From the NCBI RefSeq assembly GCF_001562115.1, contig NZ_CP013926.1, positions 2,108,001 through 2,172,000 on the forward strand: a stretch of DNA of 64,000 bases. Reading direction: 5' to 3'. Shown in pieces: positions 47,101-55,600 of this stretch (positions are counted from its first letter, which is position 1; every line of letters begins with the position of its first letter). The notes under the pieces are model-generated. The model was given only the letters and a program-made list of their open reading frames with translations. It did no database searches and was not told the DNA's origin. Position numbers and translations under genes: made by a program. Origin of the DNA: Alteromonas stellipolaris (GTDB lineage: Bacteria > Pseudomonadota > Gammaproteobacteria > Enterobacterales > Alteromonadaceae).

Positions 47101-47121
47101 GGCCGAACGCAAATGATGCAA
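44107..47121 (-). CDS. TonB-dependent receptor with N-terminal STN signalling domain
   Basis: 1004 aa outer-membrane receptor. Signal peptide (about 1-42), STN domain (about 68-142, FQFSIPAQDADDALTELAKQANTTLLFP...), plug (about 175-310, with VNGKRRHRSAV and LRDGAAAQYGSDAIAGVINF) and a 22-strand barrel to the C-terminus. The STN domain is the periplasmic contact for a FecR-type anti-sigma, and a fecR/sigma pair lies directly upstream, so this is the transducing receptor of a cell-surface signalling system. Start TTG 47121; GTG 47064 is possible. The ligand is unknown. The barrel is a clear paralogue of the receptor at 49097. Confidence 0.93.
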   Translation of the reverse strand: MHHLRSANFYRAVVRSYNSVRKASICFVLAVCAGPIQGAYAQEPESQAGQRSKQENAPSPIKQSNQTAFQFSIPAQDADDALTELAKQANTTLLFPFDLAQTVKTNSLEGNFTLNEALSKLLDGTELAVVTDSAGQVSIRSRSDVVAQNRKDEGEEKVQEEDTSNALERIAVVGTRSSPRSVVESPVPLDIIGSESLRSQGNSDALSMLSTMVPSLNVNDQPINDATSLVRPANLRGMASDHTLLLVNGKRRHRSAVITFLGGGLSDGAQGPDISVIPAYALKQIEVLRDGAAAQYGSDAIAGVINFVLDDSDSGGSVALKTGTYSEGDGELFQIQANKGFRLGENGFLNATVEYRQQQGTSRSVQRDDAQGLIDAGNTFISSPAQIWGALDVNEDMKMSVNAGWDISPNYEGYALATYAHREISGGFYFRNPQTREGVFSETNEETSESRLLVGDLDGIGQGISCPTIFLDDTNVLDNPDYLRIADNTTALGANCFAFNEWFPGGFTPQFGGTITDASVFAGVKTELDNGWAMDLSASVGYSDIAYRLSGTVNPSLGPDSPLSFSPGSVSQVERTFNLDFAKLIQSVFEEPISIAMGAEWRRETYFQKAGDDASYAAGSLAFDSTTGASQGFSIGSNGFPGYQPQSAGHWSRSNWAVYIDLEFFLSEAWQFGVATRVEHFTDFGSTFDGKLSTRYKVNDLFALRGSINTGFKAPTVGQSNVINVTTAYSANGLEDQATLPPTDLISQQLGATPLTPEESVNFSLGAVMHVSDTFFATLDYFNIRLMDRISTTSAIPLSEADIQVLSANGRDDAANYNAAKFFTNDFDTQTQGVDLVVHYDFMVQDWKQTLLLAYNWTDTQVERVTLYPTMVDGEITLMPNLTTQRIRMLEDNLPAHRGSLTLEQYIGDFNFTWRANYYGKYYEDHLDASAGMDIFGSDTLTADAQVAWFFSPAWRVTLGVQNLFDTKPDSNPFSGEVGALYPPTSPGGINGAFYYLGLEYSVD

Positions 47122-47310
47122 GATGAGAAATCGTACTTATTATCTGTTTTATTATATTGTCACAATAGTTAAGCTTATGCCAAGAAATGCAAGTGCATTG
47201 CTTTTATAAGACAAGCATTAACCTTAAAGCATTGCTTTTGACCATCAATCGTGAGTTATCTACGAGTTAGCACTTTGATGGCTCTATAGTGGTCCTACTC
47301 TAGGCTTAAA

Positions 47311-48387
47311 CTAGCCTCGGGAAACCGATAACTGAATACTGGTATCAGATACTTTCTCGTATTCAATATTAAAACTGTTTTTAAGGGCCGCTAGCAAGCC
47401 ATCGATATCACCCACCTTAAAGTAGCCAGCAACACGGCGGCTTTTAAGTGACTCGTCAGAAATCTGGAAATGTACTTGCGTATATCTGCCAATTTCAGCA
47501 AGCACGGCTTCTAAGCGCTCACCTTTAAACACAATCATGCCTTGCTGCCATGCTAAGTCATCATCGATATCATTTTGCGATAAACTTTCACGGGCATCAA
47601 CATCGCCTTTAACTGTGGCTTTTTCACCCGCAAACATAAGCAGGCCTTCACCTTCAACGGGTGCTTTGGAAAACAATGATTGGTTACTACTGAATGCACT
47701 GAATCTGTCTTTAACTAATACCTTTCCGTCGGTTACCACTAACTCAAAGGCATTATCGTCAACATATTGCATGTTAAACGCAGTACCCACCGCTGTAACC
47801 GTATTATATCCCGCGGTTACGGTGAAAGGTCGGGTGGTATCGTGCGCGACTTCAAAATGCGCCTCGCCTTTTAGCAAGACAATGTTTCGCACATCGTTAG
47901 AAAAATCGACGGTTACCCGTGAATTTGTGTTTAATAGTAATGTGGAACCATCAGAAAGCACGAGGTTTCTTTGCTCACCAATACCCGTTTCAATTTTTTC
48001 AGACATGTGAGCCACTACATTTGGCTCTTCAAGCCAAACACGGTCAACCACAACACCTACCGCAATAGCCATCACTAAAAACGCGGCGGCTACGCTCATG
48101 CGAGCTTGAGTGACTATGCCCTCACGGCGGTTATTGCGATTGTGGGCTCTGGTTTCGGTTTTGTTCTGATGACGAGGAAACAAGCCACTTAACTCGTTAA
48201 GTACTGACATGTCATCCCACAAGCTTGCGGCCTCCATAAGCGCCTTGCGATGATTTGGGCTTTCGGCAAGCCACGCATCTAGCTGTGTTTTTTCGTCTTC
48301 GCTAAGTTCACGATCGAGACGGCTTATCCATAAGCAGGCTTGCTCTTGGATATCTTCTTTGCTGGAAAACTGACGAATATTGTTCAT
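47311..48387 (-). CDS. FecR-family anti-sigma regulator
   Basis: 358 aa inner-membrane protein. A cytoplasmic DUF4880-like N-terminus (about 10-60: ACLWISRLDRELSEDEKTQLDAWLAESPNHRKAL) binds the sigma factor, one membrane segment (about 95-115) follows, then the periplasmic FecR domain (about 130-235, GEQRNLVLSDGSTLLLNTNSRV) and a C-terminal DUF4974/STN-like domain (LEAVLAEIGRYTQVHFQISDESLKSRRVAGYF). It starts one base after the sigma gene's stop, so the two are coupled. It relays ligand binding from the STN receptor. Confidence 0.94.
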   Translation of the reverse strand: MNNIRQFSSKEDIQEQACLWISRLDRELSEDEKTQLDAWLAESPNHRKALMEAASLWDDMSVLNELSGLFPRHQNKTETRAHNRNNRREGIVTQARMSVAAAFLVMAIAVGVVVDRVWLEEPNVVAHMSEKIETGIGEQRNLVLSDGSTLLLNTNSRVTVDFSNDVRNIVLLKGEAHFEVAHDTTRPFTVTAGYNTVTAVGTAFNMQYVDDNAFELVVTDGKVLVKDRFSAFSSNQSLFSKAPVEGEGLLMFAGEKATVKGDVDARESLSQNDIDDDLAWQQGMIVFKGERLEAVLAEIGRYTQVHFQISDESLKSRRVAGYFKVGDIDGLLAALKNSFNIEYEKVSDTSIQLSVSRG

Positions 48388-48388
48388 G

Positions 48389-48949
48389 TTAACTACGGCT
48401 TATGTCCTGAGTCGCATTACGAGATGTGCGCACGGGGGCGTCATCTTTAGATAGCTCGGCTAAATATTTCGAGCACAACATTAATCCTTTAGCGACATGC
48501 TTTTCTACCGTACTCTCGCTTAAACCAACGAGTTCTGCGATGTCTTTTTGGCGCATGCCATATACTTTTTTAAGTAAAAATACCCGCTTAACATCCGCAG
48601 ACAACGTATCTGTCGCTCGGCAAAAGTGGATGAAGCGTTCCTTACTTTCTACATTTTTTTCTAGGCTATAACCCACCAGTTCGTGGGGTAAAATGTCCAT
48701 GTCATCAATAGGCTGATTATTTTTATTTTCGGCTCTGGCAACATGGTTTAATGCTAAGTTACGTGCTGTTTTCAGCATGTATGTGCGTTCAAAGCGAATC
48801 TCTTGATTCATCTCAGCTTCATAACTTTTTATGAATGCTTCTTGAACGATGTCTTCTATATCGTCGGCACCCACAATAGTACTCACCGCACGCATTAGCT
48901 TTGCGCGATATTTTAAGAAGGATTCGGTGACTGTCGACTTTCTGGTCAT
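48389..48949 (-). CDS. ECF RNA polymerase sigma factor (FecI-like)
   Basis: About 186 aa. Region 2 is FLKYRAKLMRAVSTIVGADDIEDIVQEAFIKSYE, and region 4 is DVKRVFLLKKVYGMRQKDIAELVGLSESTVEKHVAKGL with its HTH. This is the FecI/RpoE-like arrangement. ATG 48949 is used; TTG 48973 is an in-frame alternative with eight more residues. Immediately followed by fecR. I see no Fur box upstream, so control may not be iron-related. Confidence 0.93.
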   Translation of the reverse strand: MTRKSTVTESFLKYRAKLMRAVSTIVGADDIEDIVQEAFIKSYEAEMNQEIRFERTYMLKTARNLALNHVARAENKNNQPIDDMDILPHELVGYSLEKNVESKERFIHFCRATDTLSADVKRVFLLKKVYGMRQKDIAELVGLSESTVEKHVAKGLMLCSKYLAELSKDDAPVRTSRNATQDISRS

Positions 48950-49057
48950 ATTAAAATTTTGCAGGTGTTTCAAATTGCTTACAGTTATTGAACCATCATG
49001 CCAATTAATTGGTCTTCTTGCACGATGAAATCTTATATTTTTAGCATTTAGAGAAAT

Positions 49058-49081
49058 AAAAGGAGGCGAACGCCTCCTTTT
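49058..49081 (-). terminator. Terminator of the second TonB receptor
   Basis: AAAAGGAGGCG / CGCCTCCTTTT, an 11-bp inverted repeat (closing as GCGAACGC). T run on the minus strand. It isolates this receptor from the downstream sigma gene. Confidence 0.9.
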
Positions 49082-49096
49082 ACCTGGTTTCCGTTT

Positions 49097-51658
49097 TTAG
49101 AAAGTGTATACACCTCTCAGGTAATAGAAACCGCCATTGATACCGATGGGAGACGTAGTCGGATACAATGAACCTGCAATACCTGCATATTGTGTGTTTT
49201 CATCTGGGTACTCATCAAACGCGTTTTTCGCACCCACTGTTACGGTCAGCTCTTCTGTGAAGTTATAAGCCATTTCCAAATCAATCGTGATTTCAGACCC
49301 TACTTTATCGATAGGTAGTGCTGAATCTAGATGATCTTCATAGATGCTACCGAAATAGTTTAGGCGAGCTAGGAAGCGCCAGTCACCATTCGTATGGTTA
49401 GCTGTTGCACTGTAGCGTACTGCCGGAAGGTTATCTTCCAACATGCGGATGCGTTCAGCTGAAATATTATCAGATGCTCTATCTACTTCGGTGGACGTCC
49501 AGTTGTACGCGAGCGAGAACTTAGTTTCGCCTTCAAACATGTCCATACTGTAGTTTGCTACAACATCCAGACCTTCAGTAGTCGTATCGAAGTCATTAGT
49601 GAAGAAGCTAATTTCGCTGAAGCTAGATGCATCGCTAATACCTTGATCGAGCAAAATCGCAATATCTTCATCAGTAAGCGCAATACCAGAAGCAGTACTG
49701 ATTCGGTCAGTCAATTCGATGTTGTAGTAATCAGCTGTAATGAACAAACCGTTATCAAAGTCTGCTACCACACCAAACGTGATACTTTCAGATTCTTCCG
49801 GAGTAAGCTGCTCACCACCTTTAAGTTGTGATACAGGATCGGTAGGAGGAAGCGTAGCACGGTCAATAAGCTTGCCATCAGTACCAAACGCAGTTGTTAC
49901 GTTACGAACGTTACTTTGACCCAGCGTAGGTGCTTTGAAGCCTGTTGAGAAAGCACCACGGAATGCGATGTTTTCAAGTGCTTGCCAGCGGAATGCTACT
50001 TTACCTTTAGTAGTATCACCAAAGTCTGAGTAATCTTCGTAACGAATAGCACCGGCTAACATGAAGGTTTCAGTGATGTACGCTTCTGCATCTACGTAGA
50101 ACGCGATGTTATGACGCGACACTAGACCTTGGCTGTTTGCCGCTAAACCAGGGAAACCATTTGAACCAATGCCAAAGCCTTGTGAGGCTAGTGGACCAAT
50201 CTCGTAAGATGCGGTATCACCTGCAAAACTCTCGTAGCTTTCATGACGGTATTGGAAACCACTTGCTACAAATAACGGCTCATATAAGCCAATTTCGAAA
50301 GGTTTAGTGAAATCTACGTCAAGGGTTTGCTCTGACTGCGTGTAACGACCAGGGCTAAACTCGAAGGGTGTATCGGGACCCAATGAAGGGTTAATAGTGT
50401 TGCTGATAACAAAATCAACTTCGTTTTCACCCAAGTTCAAGCTTACATCGTAAGTGATGTCGTTCGCTAACTCGCCACGGGTTCCAAATACCAATGACAT
50501 ATCGGTGACCGTTCCACCGAAACGCGGTGTGAAACCACCTGGTAAAATTTCGTTGAACGCGAAGCAATCAGGGTTATTAGCCACTTCATTGATGTAACGT
50601 TCATTAGTTAACACGTTGTCACCAGGCATAATGTCGGTAGGACAGTTGCCTGACAAATCATCAGTTAAATCACCTACCAACAAAGAGCCATCATCAGCCG
50701 CGTAAACACCGCCACGAGTGTGCGGGTTACGGTAGTAGAAACCACCTTCTACTTCACGCTCAGCGAAGTTACCGAACATATAGGCTTCTGCGGTATCGCT
50801 TAGCTCTAATCCTAAGTTAGCGAATAGTTTGTAGTCGTGCTTAATTTCAGGAGAACCCCAGATTTGCGCAGGGTCGGCAACAAAGGTATTACCACCAGCC
50901 ACTAGGCCTGCCGCATCATCGCGCTGAACACTGCGAGAAGTATCATCGGCAGTTCGGTATTCTGCAGAAAGGTTAATGAAACCTTTGTCAGATAAAGGCA
51001 TACCAATATTACCAGACAACTGAATCATGTCGCCGTCACCTTCGTAATACGAGCCGTAGCGTGCTTCAAATGAACCGCCTTCCGACGCATCGTTTAATAC
51101 GAAGTTAATAACACCGGCAATAGCATCTGAACCATACTGCGCCGCAGCACCGTCACGTAATACTTCAATTTGTTTCAAAGCCGCTGCTGGAATAACCGAG
51201 ATATCAGGGCCTTGTGCACCATCAGACAAGCCACCACCTAGGAATGTGATTACAGCAGAACGGTGACGTCGCTTACCGTTTACTAGCACTAGGGTGTGAT
51301 CTGATGCCATACCACGAAGATTAGCAGGGCGAACTAGGGTAGATGCATCATTAATAGGCTGGTCGTTAACGTTAAACGACGGAACTACCGTTTGCATCAT
51401 AGAGACAACATCGGTGGCACCCTGATTTTTAAATTCTTCATCAGAGATGATATCGATAGGTACTGCAGACTCAGCGACAGAACGTGGTGCTGCGCGTGAA
51501 CCTACAATAGCGATTTGTTCATAATCTTCTGCGCTCGCTTCTGCAGCATCGGCCGCTTCTTGGGCATGTACTGGCGCGATGGCCATAACAGAAAATGCCG
51601 CTGACGCAGCAAGTACGCCTCGAACGTGTTTGGTCAATAAAGACAAAGATGTATTCAT
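49097..51658 (-). CDS. TonB-dependent receptor without STN domain
   Basis: About 853 aa outer-membrane receptor. Signal peptide ends near AHA (MNTSLSLLTKHVRGVLAASAAFSVMAIAPVHA), then a TonB-box-like EQIAIVGSRA, plug (VNGKRRHRSAV and LRDGAAAQYGSDAIAGVINF) and barrel ending in YTF, the terminal aromatic needed for assembly. ATG 51658 is used, not the longer frame to 51688. It shares long stretches with the STN receptor at 44107 but lacks the signalling domain, so it is probably a second transporter for the same or a related ligand and a likely target of the sigma factor. Confidence 0.93.
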   Translation of the reverse strand: MNTSLSLLTKHVRGVLAASAAFSVMAIAPVHAQEAADAAEASAEDYEQIAIVGSRAAPRSVAESAVPIDIISDEEFKNQGATDVVSMMQTVVPSFNVNDQPINDASTLVRPANLRGMASDHTLVLVNGKRRHRSAVITFLGGGLSDGAQGPDISVIPAAALKQIEVLRDGAAAQYGSDAIAGVINFVLNDASEGGSFEARYGSYYEGDGDMIQLSGNIGMPLSDKGFINLSAEYRTADDTSRSVQRDDAAGLVAGGNTFVADPAQIWGSPEIKHDYKLFANLGLELSDTAEAYMFGNFAEREVEGGFYYRNPHTRGGVYAADDGSLLVGDLTDDLSGNCPTDIMPGDNVLTNERYINEVANNPDCFAFNEILPGGFTPRFGGTVTDMSLVFGTRGELANDITYDVSLNLGENEVDFVISNTINPSLGPDTPFEFSPGRYTQSEQTLDVDFTKPFEIGLYEPLFVASGFQYRHESYESFAGDTASYEIGPLASQGFGIGSNGFPGLAANSQGLVSRHNIAFYVDAEAYITETFMLAGAIRYEDYSDFGDTTKGKVAFRWQALENIAFRGAFSTGFKAPTLGQSNVRNVTTAFGTDGKLIDRATLPPTDPVSQLKGGEQLTPEESESITFGVVADFDNGLFITADYYNIELTDRISTASGIALTDEDIAILLDQGISDASSFSEISFFTNDFDTTTEGLDVVANYSMDMFEGETKFSLAYNWTSTEVDRASDNISAERIRMLEDNLPAVRYSATANHTNGDWRFLARLNYFGSIYEDHLDSALPIDKVGSEITIDLEMAYNFTEELTVTVGAKNAFDEYPDENTQYAGIAGSLYPTTSPIGINGGFYYLRGVYTF

Positions 51659-51922
51659 AGTGGTTTCCCGGGATTTTCCCCCTGTCACCTCTACGCTTTA
51701 ATGAACGTAATAAGTGCAGCGAGTGATAGTTATTTTGTACCTTTAACACTGACCATATACTTGTCAGCACCCGTTTTTTATAAGATGTAAACTCCTATAA
51801 AACAAACGTTTTTGCACAAAATAATTATTTATTTTCAGACCATAGAGGATTTTGTTTTCTGGTCTGTCTATTAGTATTTACGGGAATTGAAAGTGGTGTA
51901 ATTTTGCGGGTTTTTAATCAAA

Positions 51923-51945
51923 AAAGCCGGCTAATTGCCGGCTTT
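51923..51945 (-). terminator. Terminator of grxD
   Basis: AAAGCCGGC / GCCGGCTTT with a TAATT loop, followed on the minus strand by a T run. It lies six bases past the grxD stop. Confidence 0.92.
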
Positions 51946-51951
51946 CTAATC

Positions 51952-52302
51952 TTATTCTTCAGTCTTGTGTTTTTCTGCCGTTTCTTTAATTAACGGCTGC
52001 AATTCGTTTTGCTGAAACATTTCCATAATGATATCACAACCACCTACTAACTCGCCGTCTACCCATAATTGTGGGAAAGTTGGCCAGTTCGCATACTTTG
52101 GTAATTCAGCGCGAATATCTGGGTTTTGCAAAATGTCTACATATGCGAACGGTTCACCACAGCCCATTAGTGCTTGTGATGCTTGTGAAGAAAAACCACA
52201 ACTTGGCAGTTTAGGAGAACCCTTCATATATAAAAGAATAGGGTTTTCTTCAATTTGTTGCTTAATTCTGTCTACGGTGGATTGTGTTTCAGTGTTATCC
52301 AT
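51952..52302 (-). CDS. grxD: Monothiol glutaredoxin Grx4 (CGFS type)
   Basis: 116 aa. The CGFS active site is in KLPSCGFSSQA (about 35-38), with WPTFPQLWVDGELVGGCDI for glutathione and [2Fe-2S] binding. It carries and delivers Fe-S clusters, often with BolA. Length matches E. coli GrxD (115). Start ATG behind AGAGGACC. Confidence 0.97.
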   Translation of the reverse strand: MDNTETQSTVDRIKQQIEENPILLYMKGSPKLPSCGFSSQASQALMGCGEPFAYVDILQNPDIRAELPKYANWPTFPQLWVDGELVGGCDIIMEMFQQNELQPLIKETAEKHKTEE

Positions 52303-52740
52303 CAGGTCCTCTCAGCGGAAAAGTTATTCCCTATAAGTGGGAATGAGCGTGTAGAATTCAAGGGTAATATTATCATAGTTTCTTGCGGGGGTTTATACTC
52401 ACCGCACCTGAAAAAGGTATTTATATGACCTGTGATGCTCACACCAATTGTGGATGACAATAATCTCATATAGCCTAGTCGTATTGGTAAGATGAAAGTG
52501 ATCTTATATCTTACGCTGATATTACTTACTATCAGTACCCCAGTTTCTATCGTTTGCGAAGTGGCTATACGCATCATCATCTCGCTTTCACGATAAGGGG
52601 ATTTGAAAGGCAATTATTATAACTAGACAAGAATTTAGAATTTTCATAAATTTGTCATTGAGTTATACAAATTTGCCCCTACATCTACCGCATGCTTTTG
52701 CTATTATAAAATAAGCATCTTAGATAAAGTATTTATACAG
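52303..52740. other. Intergenic region upstream of sodB
   Basis: Together with the sodB leader this makes a 508-base gap between divergent grxD and sodB. It holds the promoters of both genes; TATTAT (52702) and TATACA (52734) are candidate sodB -10 elements. A 103-codon minus-strand frame here resembles no family and is not called. Confidence 0.55.
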
Positions 52741-52764
52741 GCTCGTTGAACAGGCATTGCGAGC
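52741..52764 (+). promoter_or_regulatory. sodB leader hairpin, predicted sRNA target
   Basis: GCTCG (52741-52745) and CGAGC (52760-52764) form a 5-bp stem whose 14-nt loop contains TTGAACAGGCAT. The segment CGTTGAACAGGCAT (52744-52757) is complementary over 14 nt (13 Watson-Crick, one G-U) to the 5' end of the RNA predicted at 63603. It lies 54 bases before the sodB ATG. An unpaired loop that matches a predicted Fur-regulated RNA suggests post-transcriptional control. Confidence 0.5.
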
Positions 52765-52810
52765 TAAAATTAACGTTGTTTAAAAACATTAAACCAACAC
52801 GGAGACCGAT

Positions 52811-53392
52811 ATGGCTTTTGAATTACCAGCATTACCATACGAAAAAAATGCACTTGAACCGCATATTTCTTCTGAAACGCTGGACTATCACTACGGCAAG
52901 CATCACGCTACTTACGTTACTAAATTAAATGGTTTAGTTGAAGGTACTGATTTGGAAAGCAAAAGCCTAGAAGAGATCATCAAGTCTTCTGAAGGCGGTG
53001 TTTTCAACAATGCAGCACAAGTTTGGAACCACACGTTCTACTGGAACTGCTTAAGCCCAAATGGCGGCGGCGAACCTACTGGTGCACTTGCTGATGCAAT
53101 TAATGCAAAATGGGGCTCATTCGCTGATTTCCAAGCTGCATTCAATGACAAAGCAGTGAACAACTTTGGCTCTAGCTGGACGTGGTTAGTTAAAGCTGCT
53201 GACGGCTCTCTAGACATCGTAAATACAAGTAACGCTGAAACACCAATTTCTGGTGACGAGCTTACGCCTGTATTGACTGTTGACCTTTGGGAACACGCTT
53301 ACTACATTGATTACCGTAACGTGCGTCCTAAGTACCTAGAAAACTTCTGGGCACTTGCTAACTGGGAATTTGCTAGCGCGAACTTCGCGTAA
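52811..53392 (+). CDS. sodB: Superoxide dismutase, Fe type
   Basis: Dismutates superoxide in the cytoplasm. 193 aa. The metal ligands are His in LDYHYGKHHATYV (about 27), His in QVWNHTFYWNC (about 74), and the DxxxH in VDLWEHAYYIDY (Asp about 157, His about 161). The sequence AFELPALPYEKNALEPHIS and FNNAAQVWNHTFYW are characteristic of SodB rather than SodA. ATG lies six bases after CGGAG. A structured leader with a predicted sRNA pairing site precedes it. Confidence 0.96.
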   Translation: MAFELPALPYEKNALEPHISSETLDYHYGKHHATYVTKLNGLVEGTDLESKSLEEIIKSSEGGVFNNAAQVWNHTFYWNCLSPNGGGEPTGALADAINAKWGSFADFQAAFNDKAVNNFGSSWTWLVKAADGSLDIVNTSNAETPISGDELTPVLTVDLWEHAYYIDYRNVRPKYLENFWALANWEFASANFA

Positions 53393-53411
53393 TCATTTTC
53401 AGATAAATTTT

Positions 53412-53438
53412 AAAAACCCGCTGATGCGGGTTTTTTTA
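53412..53438 (+). terminator. Intrinsic terminator of sodB
   Basis: AAAAACCCGC / GCGGGTTTTT with a TGAT loop, then more T residues. It lies 19 bases after the sodB stop. Confidence 0.93.
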
Positions 53439-53634
53439 TGCCTATCATTAAATAATATACAGACTTTTAAGTAATACTAATGGGTGTATTTGACTCTATT
53501 TAAACGAAAAAATTCCATTTTTCGTTAGACCAAACATTTCACGTCTATACAAAAGTTTACTATGATTTTTGTTTCCTATTTCTAAATACCGACTAAGCTG
53601 AAATTACGGGCAACCGTTTTTTTAAGAGGTATTT

Positions 53635-55557
53635 ATGGGTATTTTCGAACATTACCAAAACCGATACGAAGAACGAAAGCAGGAAGAGTTTACCATTGAG
53701 GAGTTTCTTGAGATTTGCAAGGACGATGCAGCAGCTTACGCAAATGCGGCTGAACGATTGCTAAGTGCCATTGGCGAGCCTCAAATGATAGACACCGCGA
53801 CGGACCCCGCACTAAGTCGCATATTTTCAAACCGCGTTATATCTCGCTACCCCGCGTTTGATGAATTTTATGGTATGGAAGAAGCTATTGAGCAAATAGT
53901 CTCTTACCTAAAACATGCCGCACAGGGGTTAGAAGAGAAGAAACAAATTCTCTATTTATTGGGCCCAGTAGGGGGCGGTAAATCGTCGTTAGCTGAACGT
54001 TTAAAAGAACTAATGCAACATGTGCCGATTTATACCATTAAAGGCTCTCCGGTAAATGACCATCCTTTCTGCTTATTCGACGCCAAAGAAGATGGCCATC
54101 TACTTGAGCAAGAATATGGCATCCCTAAACGCTACCTAAAAACCATTATGTCCCCGTGGGCGCGCAAGCGTTTGCATGAATACAATGGTGACATTACAAA
54201 ATTCAAAGTAGTGCGTGTTTACCCTTCTGTGCTCGATCAAGTGGGTATTGCGAAAACTGAGCCTGGCGATGAGAATAACCAAGATATTTCAGCCTTGGTA
54301 GGTAAGGTAGATATTCGCCGGTTAGAGCAATACGCACAAAACGACCCAGATGCCTACAGCTACTCAGGTTCACTGTGTAAAGCGAATCAGGGCTTAATGG
54401 AGTTCGTAGAAATGTTTAAGGCACCTATTAAAGTGCTACATCCGCTGCTTACTGCCACCCAAGAAGGCAATTATAACCCTACCGAAGGTTTTTCAGCGTT
54501 GCCTTTTGATGGCCTGATTTTAGCTCACTCAAATGAATCAGAGTGGCAAACCTTTAGAAACAACAAAAATAACGAAGCCTTCTTAGATCGAGTTTATATT
54601 GTAAAAGTACCTTACTGCTTACGAGTAAGCGAAGAGATACATATTTACCGCAAACTGCTAGATAGCAGTGAACTTAAAGGGGCACCGTGCGCGCCAGATA
54701 CCCTTGAATGCTTAGCGCAGTTCACTGTGCTTTCAAGATTGAAAGAACCAGAAAACTCAAGTTTGTTCTCAAAAATGCGGGTGTACGACGGCGAAAGCTT
54801 AAAAGATACCGATCCTAAAGCTAAGTCGTACCAAGAATACCGCGACTATGCCGGCGTAGATGAAGGCATGGAAGGGTTATCTACCCGCTTTGCGTTTAAA
54901 ATACTATCCCGTGTATTTAACTTCGATCATCAAGAAGTTGCGGCCAACCCTGTCCATTTGTTCTATGTGCTTGAAAGACAGATTGAGCGTGAACAATTTC
55001 CGCCTGATTTAAGTGAGCAATATTTAGAATTTTTAAAAGGCTACCTCATACCAAAATATGTTGAGTTTATCGGTAAAGAAATTCAAACCGCGTATTTGGA
55101 ATCTTACTCAGAATACGGGCAGAATCTTTTTGACCGCTATGTAACCTATGCAGATTTTTGGATCCAAGATCAGGAATATCGTGACCCTGAAACCGGTCAA
55201 CTTTTTGACCGCGCTTCGCTAAATGCTGAACTTGAGAAAACTGAAAAGCCTGCGGGAATTAGCAACCCTAAAGACTTCCGTAACGAGATTGTGAATTTCG
55301 TACTTCGCGCACGGGCCAACAATGGTGGCAAAAACCCATCGTGGACGAGTTATGAAAAACTACGCACTGTGATTGAAAAGAAAATGTTTTCCAACACGGA
55401 AGATTTGCTGCCAGTTATTTCGTTCAATACCAAAGGGTCGGCCGACGAACAGAAAAAGCATGACGACTTTGTGAATCGAATGACGGAAAAAGGCTATACA
55501 CAAAAGCAAGTCAGACTATTGTGTGAGTGGTATTTACGAGTTCGTAAAGCCTCATAA
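53635..55557 (+). CDS. yeaG: PrkA/YeaG-family serine protein kinase
   Basis: 640 aa AAA-type protein kinase linked to nitrogen starvation and stationary-phase stress in E. coli. N-terminal PrkA AAA domain with Walker [11 protein letters not shown] (about 110-119), the [18 protein letters not shown] block, and a C-terminal PrkA kinase-like domain ending WYLRVRKAS. Start ATG behind AAGAGG. First gene of a yeaG-yeaH-ycgB operon. Length equals E. coli YeaG (644) within a few residues. Confidence 0.96.
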   Translation: MGIFEHYQNRYEERKQEEFTIEEFLEICKDDAAAYANAAERLLSAIGEPQMIDTATDPALSRIFSNRVISRYPAFDEFYGMEEAIEQIVSYLKHAAQGLEEKKQILYLLGPVGGGKSSLAERLKELMQHVPIYTIKGSPVNDHPFCLFDAKEDGHLLEQEYGIPKRYLKTIMSPWARKRLHEYNGDITKFKVVRVYPSVLDQVGIAKTEPGDENNQDISALVGKVDIRRLEQYAQNDPDAYSYSGSLCKANQGLMEFVEMFKAPIKVLHPLLTATQEGNYNPTEGFSALPFDGLILAHSNESEWQTFRNNKNNEAFLDRVYIVKVPYCLRVSEEIHIYRKLLDSSELKGAPCAPDTLECLAQFTVLSRLKEPENSSLFSKMRVYDGESLKDTDPKAKSYQEYRDYAGVDEGMEGLSTRFAFKILSRVFNFDHQEVAANPVHLFYVLERQIEREQFPPDLSEQYLEFLKGYLIPKYVEFIGKEIQTAYLESYSEYGQNLFDRYVTYADFWIQDQEYRDPETGQLFDRASLNAELEKTEKPAGISNPKDFRNEIVNFVLRARANNGGKNPSWTSYEKLRTVIEKKMFSNTEDLLPVISFNTKGSADEQKKHDDFVNRMTEKGYTQKQVRLLCEWYLRVRKAS

Positions 55558-55600
55558 TGGGCTATTTACTCGTGGTTCACCCTATGACAAGCAGGTGGTT

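Noticed and set aside
48950..49060. Fur box controlling the FecI/FecR system
   Set aside because: No match close to the 7-1-7 Fur consensus was seen upstream of the sigma gene or of either TonB receptor.
52302..52613. 103-codon minus-strand frame between grxD and sodB
   Set aside because: Overlaps the grxD start and lies over its promoter region; composition is not protein-like.
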